Source of the DNA: Bordetella petrii | GTDB taxonomy: Bacteria; Pseudomonadota; Gammaproteobacteria; Burkholderiales; Burkholderiaceae_B | Length of the DNA stretch: 64,000 nt | Direction of reading: 5' to 3' | NCBI RefSeq assembly: GCF_017356245.1 | Contig: NZ_JAFMZZ010000004.1 | Span: 404,741 to 468,740 of the forward strand | Shown here: positions 50,849 through 60,166 of the stretch, in pieces | Layout of the letters: each line of letters opens with the position of its first letter | How positions within the stretch are numbered: the stretch's first letter is position 1 | The notes under the pieces: model-generated | What the model was told of the DNA's origin: nothing | The model's input: only the letters and a program-made list of their open reading frames with translations | Database searches by the model: none | Made by a program: the position numbers and the translations under genes

Positions 50849-52182
50849 ATCTGCACCGCATGCTCAAGCAACGCGCCGTAGACGGCAAGCCGCTGCGCGT
50901 GGCGCTGATCGGCGCCGGCAAGTTCGGATCGATGTTTCTCAGCCAGGCCCGACGCACGCCGGGCATCCAGCTGGTGGCCGTGGCCGACCTGCGGCCCGAC
51001 CGGGCGCGCGCCGCGCTGACCCGGGTGGGCTGGCCCGCCGACGCGCTGCGGGCCGAAAACCCGGCGGATGCCGTTCACTCGGGCCGGGTGTATTTCAGCG
51101 ACGACGCGGCCGCGGTGATCGCCTGCCCGGAAGTCGAGATCGTGATCGACGCCACCGGCCAGGCCGCGGCCGGCATTGCGCACGTGCTGGCCTGCTGCGA
51201 GCACGGCAAGCACATCATCATGGTCAACGTCGAGGCCGACGCGCTGGCGGGCCCGCTGCTGGCGCGCCGCGCCCGCGAGGCCGGCATTGTGTATTCGCTG
51301 GCCTACGGCGACCAGCCCGCCCTGATCTGCGAAATGGTCGACTGGGCGCGCGCCAGCGGCTTCGAAGTCATCGCCGCCGGCAAGGGCACCAAGTACCTGC
51401 CCGAATTCCACACCTCGACGCCGGACACCGTGTGGCCCTATTACGGCTTTACCGACGAGATGGTGGCCGCCGGCGATTTCAATGCGCAGATGTTCAACAG
51501 CTTCCTGGACGGCACCAAGAGCGCCATCGAGATGGCGGCGGTGGCCAACGCCACCGGCCTGCTGCCGGCGCCGTCGGGGCTGCACTTCCCGCCCTGCGGC
51601 GTGGACGACCTGGCCCGCGTGCTGCGCCCGCGCGACGACGGCGGCATGCTGCACCATCGCGGCCAGGTCGAGGTGATTTCGTCGCTGGAACGCGACGGGC
51701 GCCCGGTGTTCCGCGACCTGCGCTGGGGCGTCTATGTCACCCTGGCGGCCGACAGCGACTACGTGCGGCGCTGCTTCAAGGAATACGGCCTGGTCACCGA
51801 CCCCACCGGCAACTACGCGGCCATGTTCAAGCCCTATCACCTGATCGGTCTGGAACTGGGCATCAGCGTGGCCAGCGTGGGCCTGCGCCACGAACCCACC
51901 GGCTCGGCCTCGGGCTGGCACGGCGATGTGGTGGCCACCGCCAAGCGCGATCTTGCCGTCGGCCAGGAACTCGACGGCGAGGGCGGCTATACCGTGTACG
52001 GCAAACTGATGCCGGCGCGCGATTCGGTCAAAGACGGCTATCTGCCGCTGGGGCTGGCGCACAAGGTGAAGCTGAAGAACCCGGTAAAGCAGTCGCAGCC
52101 CATCCGCTGGCACGATGTGGACTTCGACGAACGCGCCCCGGCCGTGCAGTTCCGCCGCGAAATGGAACAATCGTTCGCCTGA
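50845..52182 (+). CDS. NAD(P)-binding oxidoreductase (SAF-like/homoserine-dehydrogenase-type fold)
   Basis: 445 residues. The Rossmann motif is 'VALIGAGKFGSMF' (G23, G25, G28). 'EIVIDATGQAAAGIAHVLAC' and 'HGKHIIMVNVEADALAG' resemble homoserine dehydrogenase-like NAD(P) domains. A later part, 'ATAKRDLAVGQELDGEGGYT', resembles a SAF domain. I recognise the family as broad 'NAD(P)-dependent oxidoreductase with SAF' and cannot name a substrate. It starts overlapping the PhyH gene by four bases. Confidence 0.75.
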   Translation: MNLHRMLKQRAVDGKPLRVALIGAGKFGSMFLSQARRTPGIQLVAVADLRPDRARAALTRVGWPADALRAENPADAVHSGRVYFSDDAAAVIACPEVEIVIDATGQAAAGIAHVLACCEHGKHIIMVNVEADALAGPLLARRAREAGIVYSLAYGDQPALICEMVDWARASGFEVIAAGKGTKYLPEFHTSTPDTVWPYYGFTDEMVAAGDFNAQMFNSFLDGTKSAIEMAAVANATGLLPAPSGLHFPPCGVDDLARVLRPRDDGGMLHHRGQVEVISSLERDGRPVFRDLRWGVYVTLAADSDYVRRCFKEYGLVTDPTGNYAAMFKPYHLIGLELGISVASVGLRHEPTGSASGWHGDVVATAKRDLAVGQELDGEGGYTVYGKLMPARDSVKDGYLPLGLAHKVKLKNPVKQSQPIRWHDVDFDERAPAVQFRREMEQSFA

Positions 52183-52321
52183 AGGCGCGGCCCGAGAAGT
52201 TCAGATGGTGAAATTCTGCTGCCCGTGGCTATGGGCAGCGCGGCAGGGCGCCGATATGCTGGCAAAGACCACCGGCGGCCCGCCCTTGCCGCCCCGGCAT
52301 TTCACCAGGAAGGACCTCTTT

Positions 52322-53212
52322 ATGGCACACCCCGGCATCAGCCTGGACCACCAGGTACTGCACGACGGCTTCGTCGTGGAAATACACGAGAAAATCGAGC
52401 AGCTGCTGCAGGATGCCGCCGCCATCGAGCAGCTGCGCCTGCTGTGGCAGCAGGCGCCCGTCATGGTGTTCCGGCGCCAGTCCATCGAAGAGCACGAGCA
52501 GGTGCAGTTCAGCCAGCAATTCGGCACCTGCGAAGTCATCAGCCGCAAAGACATCCTGTCGCCCTACCAGGACGAGGTCATTTACTTCAGTACGCTGCGC
52601 TATGCCGACGGGCGGGGCGTGGGCGGTTTTGCCGGCGGCGATGACGTGGCCTGGCATTCGGACCAGACCTTCATGCGCCAGCCGGCCACGGGCGCCATGC
52701 TGTACGGCGTGGAAGTGCCCAAGGGCGGCGGCGACATCTACTGGGCCAACCAGTACGGCGCCTGGGACAGCCTGCCGGCCGACATTCAGGCGCTGATCGA
52801 AGGCCGCACCGGCACGTACCGCTATGCCAAGCGCATGGCCATCATGAACCCGCTGGAACTGAAAAAAGACACTGCCCAGGCCAAGGCGATGCTGAGCCTG
52901 CCCGACGCCACGCATCCGCTGGTGCTGACGCACCCCATTACCGGGCGCAAGGCGCTGTACGCCGACCCGACCACGCTGGTGGCGATCGACGGCCTGAGCG
53001 ACGCCGACAACGAGCGCGTGCTGCCGCTGCTGTTCGAGGCGGGCAGCCGCCCCGAACTGGTGTACCGGCACAAGGTGCGCAACGGCGACCTGGTCATGTG
53101 GGACAACGGCTGCACCATGCACCGGCGCGACGAAATGCGGCTGGACCAGCCGCGCCTGATGAAGCGCACCACGTTCCGGCTGTCGCCCCAGGCCTACTGC
53201 GCGCCGCACTGA
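52322..53212 (+). CDS. TauD/TfdA-family 2-oxoglutarate dioxygenase
   Basis: 296 residues. The HxD motif is H112 and D114 in 'VAWHSDQTFM', and H267 in 'MWDNGCTMHRR' is the distal ligand. 'GDIYWANQYGAWDSLP' and 'HPITGRKALY' are TauD-like, with R near 'RLMKRTTFRL' likely to bind 2-oxoglutarate. RBS AGGAAGGACC precedes ATG 52322. Two different oxygenases (PhyH and TauD) in one operon suggest successive oxidations of one compound. Confidence 0.9.
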   Translation: MAHPGISLDHQVLHDGFVVEIHEKIEQLLQDAAAIEQLRLLWQQAPVMVFRRQSIEEHEQVQFSQQFGTCEVISRKDILSPYQDEVIYFSTLRYADGRGVGGFAGGDDVAWHSDQTFMRQPATGAMLYGVEVPKGGGDIYWANQYGAWDSLPADIQALIEGRTGTYRYAKRMAIMNPLELKKDTAQAKAMLSLPDATHPLVLTHPITGRKALYADPTTLVAIDGLSDADNERVLPLLFEAGSRPELVYRHKVRNGDLVMWDNGCTMHRRDEMRLDQPRLMKRTTFRLSPQAYCAPH

Positions 53213-53244
53213 ATCCCCATCGCATCCACCGCAAAGGAAGCCAA

Positions 53245-53955
53245 GTGAATCGATCCCTAGTCTATCTGCGCGTGAACCGCGTGGACGCCGCCGTTTGCGC
53301 GCAGGCGCAGGAAGCCACCGTGTCCGACCTGCACGAGGCCGAGTTCGCCGCCGGCCGGCGCGGCCTGATGTCCAGCCGCATGCGGCCCGTGCTGGCCGGC
53401 CGGCGCATCGCCGGCCCCGCCGTCACCGCCTATTGCGGCCCGGGCGACAACCTGATGATGCATCGGGCGCTGTACCTGGCGCAGCCGGGCGACGTGCTGG
53501 TAGTGGTGTGCGAGCCGGCGATCTCGGGCGCGCAATGGGGCGACATGGCGGCGCGCTATGCGCTGAAGAAAGGCCTGGCCGGCATCGTGGTGCAGGGCTG
53601 CGTGCGCGACACCGATATGCTGCGCGAACTGGGCAGCCCGACCTGGTCCACCCACGTGCTGTCGTCGCATCCGGACAAGGCCGGGCACGGCCGCGTCAAC
53701 GCGCCGCTAGTGTGCGACGGCGTGTCGGTGTCGCCCGGCGACCTGATCGTGGCCGACGGCGACGGCGTGATCTGCGTGCCGCGCGAGCACGCGGCGCAAT
53801 CGGTGGAACGCGCCCTGGCCCGCATGCGCAAAGAAGACGCCATGGCCCAGGAAGTGGCCAACGGCGCCGCAGTATGGGACCTGAGCGGCGCGGCGGCCAG
53901 CTACGCCAAGATGGACATCCAGGAAATCGACGCCGCCTTCGATGACGTGAAGTAG
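53245..53955 (+). CDS. RraA/HMG-CHA aldolase family protein
   Basis: 236 residues from a GTG with AAAGGAAG upstream. The family core is 'GPAVTAYCGPGDNLMMHRAL', 'GDVLVVVCEPAISGAQWGDM' and 'GIVVQGCVRDTDMLREL'; R and D of 'GCVRD' are the conserved active-site residues shared with 4-hydroxy-4-methyl-2-oxoglutarate aldolase. It could be an aldolase or decarboxylase of oxo-acids, or an RNase E-inhibitor-like relative. In this operon an aldol cleavage as last step is plausible. Confidence 0.85.
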   Translation: MNRSLVYLRVNRVDAAVCAQAQEATVSDLHEAEFAAGRRGLMSSRMRPVLAGRRIAGPAVTAYCGPGDNLMMHRALYLAQPGDVLVVVCEPAISGAQWGDMAARYALKKGLAGIVVQGCVRDTDMLRELGSPTWSTHVLSSHPDKAGHGRVNAPLVCDGVSVSPGDLIVADGDGVICVPREHAAQSVERALARMRKEDAMAQEVANGAAVWDLSGAAASYAKMDIQEIDAAFDDVK

Positions 53956-53966
53956 GCCCGGCTATT

Positions 53967-54061
53967 GCAGATGTCCGGCTCCCGTCAGGGTGCCGGACAC
54001 CGCTGTAGGCCGCAGTCGTCTCAGTTGTACGGTGTCCGACACCCTGCGGGAGTCGGACACC
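53967..54061. repeat. Two-hairpin intergenic repeat, copy C
   Basis: First palindrome 53967-54003 (TGTCCGGCTCCC facing GGGTGCCGGACA), second 54032-54061 (GTGTCCGACACCC facing GGGAGTCGGACAC). The core between them, read on the minus strand, is CGTACAACTGAGACGACTG. It separates convergent RraA-like and lysR genes. Confidence 0.8.
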
Positions 54062-54082
54062 TGCCGCGCATCTGCTCAGGCG

Positions 54083-54964
54083 TCAAAGACGTTCGGCGAA
54101 GAAATCCAGGAAGCAGGCGATGCGGCGCGCCAGCTGCGTGTTGCGGTAGTACACCGCATGCATGGGCTGCACGTAGTCGGTGCAGGCGTCTTCCAGCAGT
54201 TGCACCAGCCGCCCCTCGGCCAAGTCGGCCTTCAGCATGAATTCGGACAGGCAGGCAATACCCACGCCGTCGATGGCCAGCTGGCGCTGGGTTTCGCCGC
54301 TGGACGCCGCCAGGGTGGGCACGATGGTGAATTCGGCGCCGCCCGCATGGCGCAGCGGCCATACGTTCAGGGTTTCGGGCTGCGTGAAGCCCAGCAGCTC
54401 GTGCTGGCGCAGCGCTTCGGCCGTGGCCGGCGCGCCGCGGCGCGCCACGTAGGCCGGGCTGGCCACCACCAGCCGGCGCGACGGCCGCAGCGGCCGCGCG
54501 TGCAGGCTGGAATCCGACAGCGGGCCGGCGCGCAGCGCAATATCGGTGCGGTGCTCGACCAGATCGACGATGCGGTCGTTGCTGGTCAGTTCCAGGGCGA
54601 TTTCGGGATAGCGCTGGCGGAACTCGGCGATGTGCGGCACCACACAGTGCAGCATGACCGGCGCCGAGGCATCCACCCGCAGCTTGCCGGCCGGCTGCTG
54701 GCGGCGGATGCGCATGCATTCTTCAGCGTCGTCCAGGTCGCCCACGATGCCGCGCGCGCGCTGCATGAACAACTGCCCTTCTTCGGTCAGCTCCATGCGC
54801 CGGGTGGTGCGCGTCAGCAGCGTCACCCCCAGCTGCGTTTCCAGGCGCGACAGGCTGCGGCTGACGCCCGAGGCCGTCTGCCCCAGGAACTCGGCGGCGG
54901 CGCTCATGCTGCCTGTGTCCACCACCGCCAGAAAGACGCGCAAAGCATCAGAGCTGAGTGCCAT
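54083..54964 (-). CDS. LysR-family regulator divergent from the MFS/aldo-keto reductase/SDR group
   Basis: 293 residues. The helix-turn-helix region is 'LRVFLAVVDTGSMSAAAEFL' followed by 'LETQLGVTLLTRTTRRMELT'. The effector domain runs to the end. It is divergent from the MFS transporter gene across 108 bases and probably controls that set. Confidence 0.92.
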   Translation of the reverse strand: MALSSDALRVFLAVVDTGSMSAAAEFLGQTASGVSRSLSRLETQLGVTLLTRTTRRMELTEEGQLFMQRARGIVGDLDDAEECMRIRRQQPAGKLRVDASAPVMLHCVVPHIAEFRQRYPEIALELTSNDRIVDLVEHRTDIALRAGPLSDSSLHARPLRPSRRLVVASPAYVARRGAPATAEALRQHELLGFTQPETLNVWPLRHAGGAEFTIVPTLAASSGETQRQLAIDGVGIACLSEFMLKADLAEGRLVQLLEDACTDYVQPMHAVYYRNTQLARRIACFLDFFAERL

Positions 54965-55072
54965 TTTTGACTTCCACGCATAAGTAAAGTGATTGTAGGC
55001 CTATTTTTCTCATAGATCGCGCGGCGCACAATTCGGCTCCTAGGGTAAACCCGTTATTTCCAGGAGATTGAA

Positions 55073-56236
55073 ATGCCTATCGCGCTATGGGCGCTGGCCG
55101 TGGGGGCTTTTGGCATCGGCACCACGGAATTCGTCATCATGGGCCTGCTGCCCGAAGTCGGCGCCGATCTGGGCGTCTCGCTATCCAGCGCCGGGCTGCT
55201 GGTTACCGGCTACGCCCTGGGCGTGGTGGTCGGCGCGCCCCCCGTCGCTATCCTGACCACCCGGCTGCCGCGCAAGACGCTGCTGCTGGGCCTGATGCTG
55301 ATCTTCACGCTGGGCAACCTGGCCTGTGCCTTGGCGCCGGGCTACGGCACGCTGATGGCGGCGCGGGTGCTGACCTCGCTGGCGCACGGCGCGTTCTTCG
55401 GCGTGGGCTCGGTGGTGGCCACCAGCCTGGTCAAGCCCGAAAAGCAGGCCTCGGCCATCGCCTTGATGTTCACCGGCCTGACCCTGGCCAACGTGCTGGG
55501 CGTGCCCTTCGGCACCTGGCTGGGCCAGGCCTGGGGCTGGCGCGCCACGTTCTGGGCGGTTACCGGCGTGGGCATCGTGGCCATGCTGGCCATTGCCACC
55601 TGGGTGCCGCGCAGCCGCGGCGACCAAGGCGGCAACCTGATGGGCGAACTGCGCGCCCTTACCCGCCCGCAGGTGCTGTTGGGCTTTGCCATGACGGTGC
55701 TGGGCTTTGGCGGCGTGTTCACGGCATTTACGTACATTGCCCCGCTGCTGACCGAGCTGGCGGGCTTCAGCCCGGGCGCGGTGTCGCCCATTCTGCTGCT
55801 GTTCGGCGTGGGGCTGGTGGCGGGCAACACCTATGGCGGCAAGCTGGCCGACCGGCGGCTGATGCCCACCCTGGTGGGCAGCCTGGCCCTGCTGGCCGTG
55901 GTGCTGGCGGTGTTCAGCCTGACCGTGCACGCCAAGTTCGCCGCCGTCGCCACGGTAGCCCTGCTGGGCGCCGCCGCCTTCGCGACCGTGCCGCCGCTGC
56001 AGATGCGCGTGCTGGAAAAAGCCGGCGATGCGCCCAACCTGGCATCGGCCTTCAACATCGCCGCCTTCAACCTGGGCAATGCCGCCGGCGCCTGGCTGGG
56101 CGGCCTGACCATCGACCACGGCCCCGGCCTGGCCGCCACGCCCCTGGTCGCCGCGGCCGTCACCGCCAGCGGCCTGGCCATCGCCCTGTACAGCTGGCGG
56201 CTGGACCGCCGGCCCTGCGCGCTGGCCACGGCCTGA
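55073..56236 (+). CDS. MFS transporter (AraJ/NepI-like, DHA1 group)
   Basis: 387 residues and about twelve membrane helices. 'ALAVGAFGIGTTEFVIMGLL' and 'ALGVVVGAPPVAILTTRLPR' are typical of DHA1 exporters such as AraJ and PbuE. 'ARVLTSLAHGAFFGVGSVVA' is the motif C region. Such proteins export sugars, nucleosides or drugs; no substrate is indicated. RBS AGGAGA precedes the ATG. The next gene follows 48 bases later. Confidence 0.9.
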   Translation: MPIALWALAVGAFGIGTTEFVIMGLLPEVGADLGVSLSSAGLLVTGYALGVVVGAPPVAILTTRLPRKTLLLGLMLIFTLGNLACALAPGYGTLMAARVLTSLAHGAFFGVGSVVATSLVKPEKQASAIALMFTGLTLANVLGVPFGTWLGQAWGWRATFWAVTGVGIVAMLAIATWVPRSRGDQGGNLMGELRALTRPQVLLGFAMTVLGFGGVFTAFTYIAPLLTELAGFSPGAVSPILLLFGVGLVAGNTYGGKLADRRLMPTLVGSLALLAVVLAVFSLTVHAKFAAVATVALLGAAAFATVPPLQMRVLEKAGDAPNLASAFNIAAFNLGNAAGAWLGGLTIDHGPGLAATPLVAAAVTASGLAIALYSWRLDRRPCALATA

Positions 56237-56284
56237 CACTTGCGGGCTTGCCCCACCCACTCATCTTCTTTCAGGAACCATTCA

Positions 56285-57118
56285 ATGATCCCCACCAAAC
56301 CCCTGTCCCGCGACGGCGGCTCGATTCCCGCGCTGGGCCTGGGCGTGTTCCGCATGCCGGCCGAAGACACGTCGCGCATGGTCAAGACCGCCCTGCAGCT
56401 GGGCTATCGCCATATCGATACCGCCCAGATCTACGGCAACGAGGCCGACGTGGGCCGAGGCCTGGCTGAATCGGGCGTGGCGCGCGACGCGGTGTTCGTG
56501 ACCACCAAGGTCTGGGTAGACCACTACCGCGGCGCCGACTTCCGCCAGTCGGTGCAAGACAGCCTGGACCGGCTGCGCACCGATTACGTCGACCTGCTGC
56601 TGTTGCACTGGCCCAGCGGCGCAGTGCCGCTGGCCGAGCAGATTGCCGCACTGAACGAGGCGCACGCCGACGGCCGCGCGCGCCACATCGGCGTCAGCAA
56701 CTTCACCACCGCGTTGATGCGCGAAGCCGCGGCGCTGAGCGCCGCGCCGCTGGCCAACAACCAGGTCGAATACCACCCCTACCTGGATCAGTCGGCCGTG
56801 CGCGCCGAAGCGCAGCGCCTGGGCATGAGCATCACCGCCTACTACGGCATGGCCGACGGCAAGGTGCTGCAAGATCCGGTTATCGGCGAGATGGCCCGGC
56901 GCCTGGGCAAGACGCCGGCGCAAATCGCGCTGCGCTGGCTGGTGCAGCAGGACAATGTCATTGCCCTGAGCAAGACCCTGCGCGCCGACCGGGCGGCCGA
57001 CAACGCACGCATTTTCGACTTCGAGCTCGACGCCGCCGACATGCGTGCGCTGGCCGGGCTGGCGCGCCCGGACGGCCGCCTGGTGTCGCCCGACGGGCTC
57101 GCGCCGCAGTGGGATTGA
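56285..57118 (+). CDS. Aldo/keto reductase, DkgB-type (2,5-diketo-D-gluconate reductase family)
   Basis: 277 residues. All four catalytic residues are visible: D45 in 'YRHIDTAQIYGNE', Y50, K75 in 'FVTTKVWVD' and H108 in 'LLLLHWPSG'. 'NQVEYHPYLDQ' and the C-terminal NADPH-binding segment 'IALSKTLRADRAADNARIFD' fit DkgB. It reduces carbonyls such as methylglyoxal or diketogluconate. It follows the MFS gene and may be in one transcript with it. Confidence 0.9.
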   Translation: MIPTKPLSRDGGSIPALGLGVFRMPAEDTSRMVKTALQLGYRHIDTAQIYGNEADVGRGLAESGVARDAVFVTTKVWVDHYRGADFRQSVQDSLDRLRTDYVDLLLLHWPSGAVPLAEQIAALNEAHADGRARHIGVSNFTTALMREAAALSAAPLANNQVEYHPYLDQSAVRAEAQRLGMSITAYYGMADGKVLQDPVIGEMARRLGKTPAQIALRWLVQQDNVIALSKTLRADRAADNARIFDFELDAADMRALAGLARPDGRLVSPDGLAPQWD

Positions 57119-57188
57119 ACCCTGGCTCGCGGAAGGGCGAAGCGCGGATGGAGTATCGTTGACCGCCATCGTCCTTTGGGAGCGCAAG

Positions 57189-57998
57189 GTGAATCTGAAA
57201 CTGAACGGCAAGGTAACGGTCGTGACGGGCGGCAGCAAGGGCATCGGCCTTGCGGTGGCGAATGCGTTCGCCGCCGAAGGCGCGTACGTGGCCATCATCG
57301 CGCGCAATCCCGAAGGCCTGGAACAGGCGCGCACGCAGCTGCAGGCCAGCGGCCACAACGTGGCGGTGTTTCCGGCCGACCTGTCCGACCCGCAGGCCGC
57401 CGCGCGGGCCATCGAACGCATCGAAACCGAAATCGGTCCCATCGACATCCTGGTCAACAGCGCCGGCGCGGCGCGCCGGCACGAACCCGAAGACCTGGAC
57501 GCGGCCAAATGGCGCGCTGCCATGGACGCCAAGTTCTTTCCGTACATCCATGTGCAGGACGCAGTGCTGCCGCGCATGCGCGCCCGGGCGGCCACGCGGC
57601 CGGCGGGCGCCACCAACGGCATTGTGGTGAACATCATCGGCAACGGCGGCAAGCGCCCCACCAGCATCCACCTGGCGGGCGGATCGGCCAATGCGGCGCT
57701 GATGCTGTCCACCGTGGGCCTGGCGGCCCACTACGCGCAGTACGGCATACGCATCAATGCGATCAATCCGGGGCCGATCTTCACCCAGCGGGTGGAACAG
57801 GCGCTGGACCTGGACGCCAGCCGGCGCGGCATCACGCGCGACGAAGCCCTGGCCGAAAGCCAGGCGCGCATCCCGATGGGCCGCTACGGCAAGGCTGAAG
57901 AAGTCGCCGACGTGGCGCTGTTCCTGGCCAGCGCGCGCGCATCGTATGTGGTGGGCGCCATCATCCCGATGGATGGCGGCGCGTCGGCAATGATCTGA
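57189..57998 (+). CDS. Short-chain dehydrogenase fold protein without the catalytic Ser-Tyr-Lys
   Basis: 269 residues from a GTG with a poor ribosome site. The cofactor motif 'VVTGGSKGIGLAVANAFAAE' (13-20 TGGSKGIG) and 'ILVNSAGAA' are intact. In the active site, the classical YxxxK is GGSAN (164-168), and the Ser position is G151. The fold is kept ('YGIRINAINPGPIFTQR', 'YVVGAIIPMDGGAS'). It may bind NAD(P) without ordinary SDR chemistry. Related sequences may be annotated as oxidoreductases; I cannot assign a substrate. Confidence 0.85.
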   Translation: MNLKLNGKVTVVTGGSKGIGLAVANAFAAEGAYVAIIARNPEGLEQARTQLQASGHNVAVFPADLSDPQAAARAIERIETEIGPIDILVNSAGAARRHEPEDLDAAKWRAAMDAKFFPYIHVQDAVLPRMRARAATRPAGATNGIVVNIIGNGGKRPTSIHLAGGSANAALMLSTVGLAAHYAQYGIRINAINPGPIFTQRVEQALDLDASRRGITRDEALAESQARIPMGRYGKAEEVADVALFLASARASYVVGAIIPMDGGASAMI

Positions 57999-58000
57999 CC

Positions 58001-58078
58001 CCCCCCCCGAAGCGCTACGCGCTTCCCCCAGGGAGGCGACGCTGGCGGACCGGCGAAGCCGGCTCCGCGGCGTTCCCG
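58001..58078. repeat. Two-hairpin G+C-rich intergenic sequence after the SDR gene
   Basis: A C-run is followed by GAAGCGC-TAC-GCGCTTC (58009-58025) and a second hairpin around CCGGC-GAA-GCCGG (58050-58062). I recall similar intergenic sequence in Bordetella/Achromobacter genomes. Only one copy is in this window. It may act as a terminator. Confidence 0.5.
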
Positions 58079-58118
58079 GTCGAGGGACATCTATTTCATG
58101 CGGCGGGGTCGATCTGGC

Positions 58119-58210
58119 AGGTGTCAGGCTCCCGCAGGGTGCCTGACACCGTACGATTGAGACGATCTCTGCACACTTCGGTGTCTGGCACCCTGCGGGA
58201 GCCAGACACC
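58119..58210. repeat. Two-hairpin intergenic repeat, copy D (inverted relative to A-C)
   Basis: Palindromes lie at 58119-58150 (GGTGTCAGGCTCCC facing GGGTGCCTGACACC) and 58181-58210 (GTGTCTGGCACCC facing GGGAGCCAGACAC). The core CGTACGATTGAGACGATCTC is here on the plus strand, opposite to copies A-C. It separates convergent SDR and ilvD genes. Confidence 0.8.
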
Positions 58211-58220
58211 TGCTTTAGGC

Positions 58221-60080
58221 CTAGCGCTTCAGTTGCGACACGTCGCGCACGGCGCCGCGGTCGGCCGAGGTGGCCAGGGCGGCGTAGGCCTGCAGGGCCT
58301 GCGAGACCACGCGCTGGCGGTCGACCGGCTTCCAGGCCTGCGCGCCGCGCGCATCCATGGCGGCGCGCCGCTTGGCCAGTTCGTCATCGGACACGGCCAG
58401 GTTGATCTTGCGGTTGGGGATGTCGATCTCGATGGTGTCGCCGTCTTCGACCAGGCCCACGTTGCCGCCTTCGGCCGCTTCCGGCGAGGCATGGCCGATG
58501 ACCAGGCCCGACGATCCGCCCGAGAAGCGGCCGTCGGTGAACAGGGCGCAAGTCTTGCCCAGGCCCTTGGATTTCAGGTACGAGGTGGGATACAGCATTT
58601 CCTGCATGCCCGGCCCGCCCTTCGGGCCTTCGTAGCGGATCACCACCACGTCGCCGGCCACGACCTTGTCGCCCAGAATGCCTTCGACCGCGTCGTCCTG
58701 GCTTTCGAACACGCGCGCGCGGCCGGTGAAGACCCATTGCGATTCATCCACGCCCGCCGTCTTCACGATGCAGCCCTTGGGCGCCAGGTTGCCGTACAGC
58801 ACGGCCAGCCCGCCGTCCTGGGAATAGGCGTGTTGTTTGCTGCGGATGCAGCCGGCCTGGCGGTCGAGGTCGAGCGTCAGGAAGGTGGCGTCCTGGCTGA
58901 AGGCCACGGTGGTAGGAATGCCGCCCGGCGCCGCGCGGAAGAACTTCTGCGCGGCTTCGCCGGCGCCGCCGTTGATGTCCCACTGCTCGATGGCGGCGCC
59001 CAGCGTGCCGCTGTGCACGTTGCCGCAGCTCAGGTCCAGCAGGTCGGCGCGCGCCAGTTCGCCCAGGATGCCCAGGATGCCGCCGGCGCGGTGCACGTCT
59101 TCGATGTGGTACTTGTCGGTGGCCGGCGCCGCCTTGCACAGGCACGGCACCTTGCGCGAAATGCGGTCGATGTCGGACATGGTGAAATCCACGCCCGCCT
59201 CTTGCGCCGCGGCCAGCAGGTGCAGCACGGTATTGGTGGATCCGCCCATGGCCACGTCCAGCGTCATGGCGTTCTGGAAGGCGCTTTTGGTGGCGATGCT
59301 GCGCGGCAGCACCGACGCGTCGTCTTGTTCGTAATAGCGGCGGCACAGGTCGACAACCAGGCGGCCGGCCTGCTCGAACAGGCCCTGGCGCCACGCGTGC
59401 GTGGCCACGATGGTGCCGTTGCCCGGCAGCGCCAGGCCGATGGCCTCGGTCAGGCAGTTCATGGAATTGGCCGTGAACATGCCCGAGCACGAGCCGCAAG
59501 TGGGACAGGCGCTGCGCTCGAACTGCTCGGCCTCGGCGTCGGTGATGTTGGGGTCGGCGGCCTTGATCATGGCATCGATCAGGTCGATCTTGGCGATGAC
59601 CTTGCCGTCGGTGGGCGACTTGATCTTGCCGGCTTCCATGGGGCCGCCCGAAACGAACACCACGGGAATGTTCAGCCGCATCGCGGCCATCAGCATGCCC
59701 GGAGTGATCTTGTCGCAGTTCGAGATGCACACCATGGCGTCGGCGCAGTGCGCATTGACCATGTATTCGACCGAATCGGCGATCAGCTCGCGCGACGGCA
59801 GCGAATACAGCATGCCGCCATGGCCCATGGCAATGCCGTCATCGACGGCGATGGTGTTGAATTCTTTGGCGACGCCGCCGGCGGCTTCGATTTCCCTGGC
59901 CACCAGCGCGCCCAGGTCGCGCAGGTGCACGTGGCCCGGCACGAACTGCGTGAACGAGTTGACCACCGCGATGATGGGCTTGCCGAAATCGCCGTCCTGC
60001 ATGCCGGTGGCGCGCCACAGGGCGCGGGCGCCGGCCATGTTGCGGCCGTGGGTGGACGTGCGGGAACGGTATTGCGGCAT
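58221..60080 (-). CDS. ilvD: Dihydroxy-acid dehydratase IlvD
   Basis: 619 residues, the usual length for the long form. Iron-sulfur cysteines are in '[13 protein letters not shown]' and '[19 protein letters not shown]'. The catalytic segment '[20 protein letters not shown]' and the N-terminal '[20 protein letters not shown]' fit IlvD rather than Edd. It dehydrates 2,3-dihydroxy acids in isoleucine and valine synthesis. It is monocistronic here. Confidence 0.95.
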   Translation of the reverse strand: MPQYRSRTSTHGRNMAGARALWRATGMQDGDFGKPIIAVVNSFTQFVPGHVHLRDLGALVAREIEAAGGVAKEFNTIAVDDGIAMGHGGMLYSLPSRELIADSVEYMVNAHCADAMVCISNCDKITPGMLMAAMRLNIPVVFVSGGPMEAGKIKSPTDGKVIAKIDLIDAMIKAADPNITDAEAEQFERSACPTCGSCSGMFTANSMNCLTEAIGLALPGNGTIVATHAWRQGLFEQAGRLVVDLCRRYYEQDDASVLPRSIATKSAFQNAMTLDVAMGGSTNTVLHLLAAAQEAGVDFTMSDIDRISRKVPCLCKAAPATDKYHIEDVHRAGGILGILGELARADLLDLSCGNVHSGTLGAAIEQWDINGGAGEAAQKFFRAAPGGIPTTVAFSQDATFLTLDLDRQAGCIRSKQHAYSQDGGLAVLYGNLAPKGCIVKTAGVDESQWVFTGRARVFESQDDAVEGILGDKVVAGDVVVIRYEGPKGGPGMQEMLYPTSYLKSKGLGKTCALFTDGRFSGGSSGLVIGHASPEAAEGGNVGLVEDGDTIEIDIPNRKINLAVSDDELAKRRAAMDARGAQAWKPVDRQRVVSQALQAYAALATSADRGAVRDVSQLKR

Positions 60081-60166
60081 GGTCTTTCTCGGGCGGGTAG
60101 GGTTCGCAAAGTGCTAAATAATACGCCGGATTGCCGGGGGCGGCCGCCTGCGCCGCCGGGCGCGGG

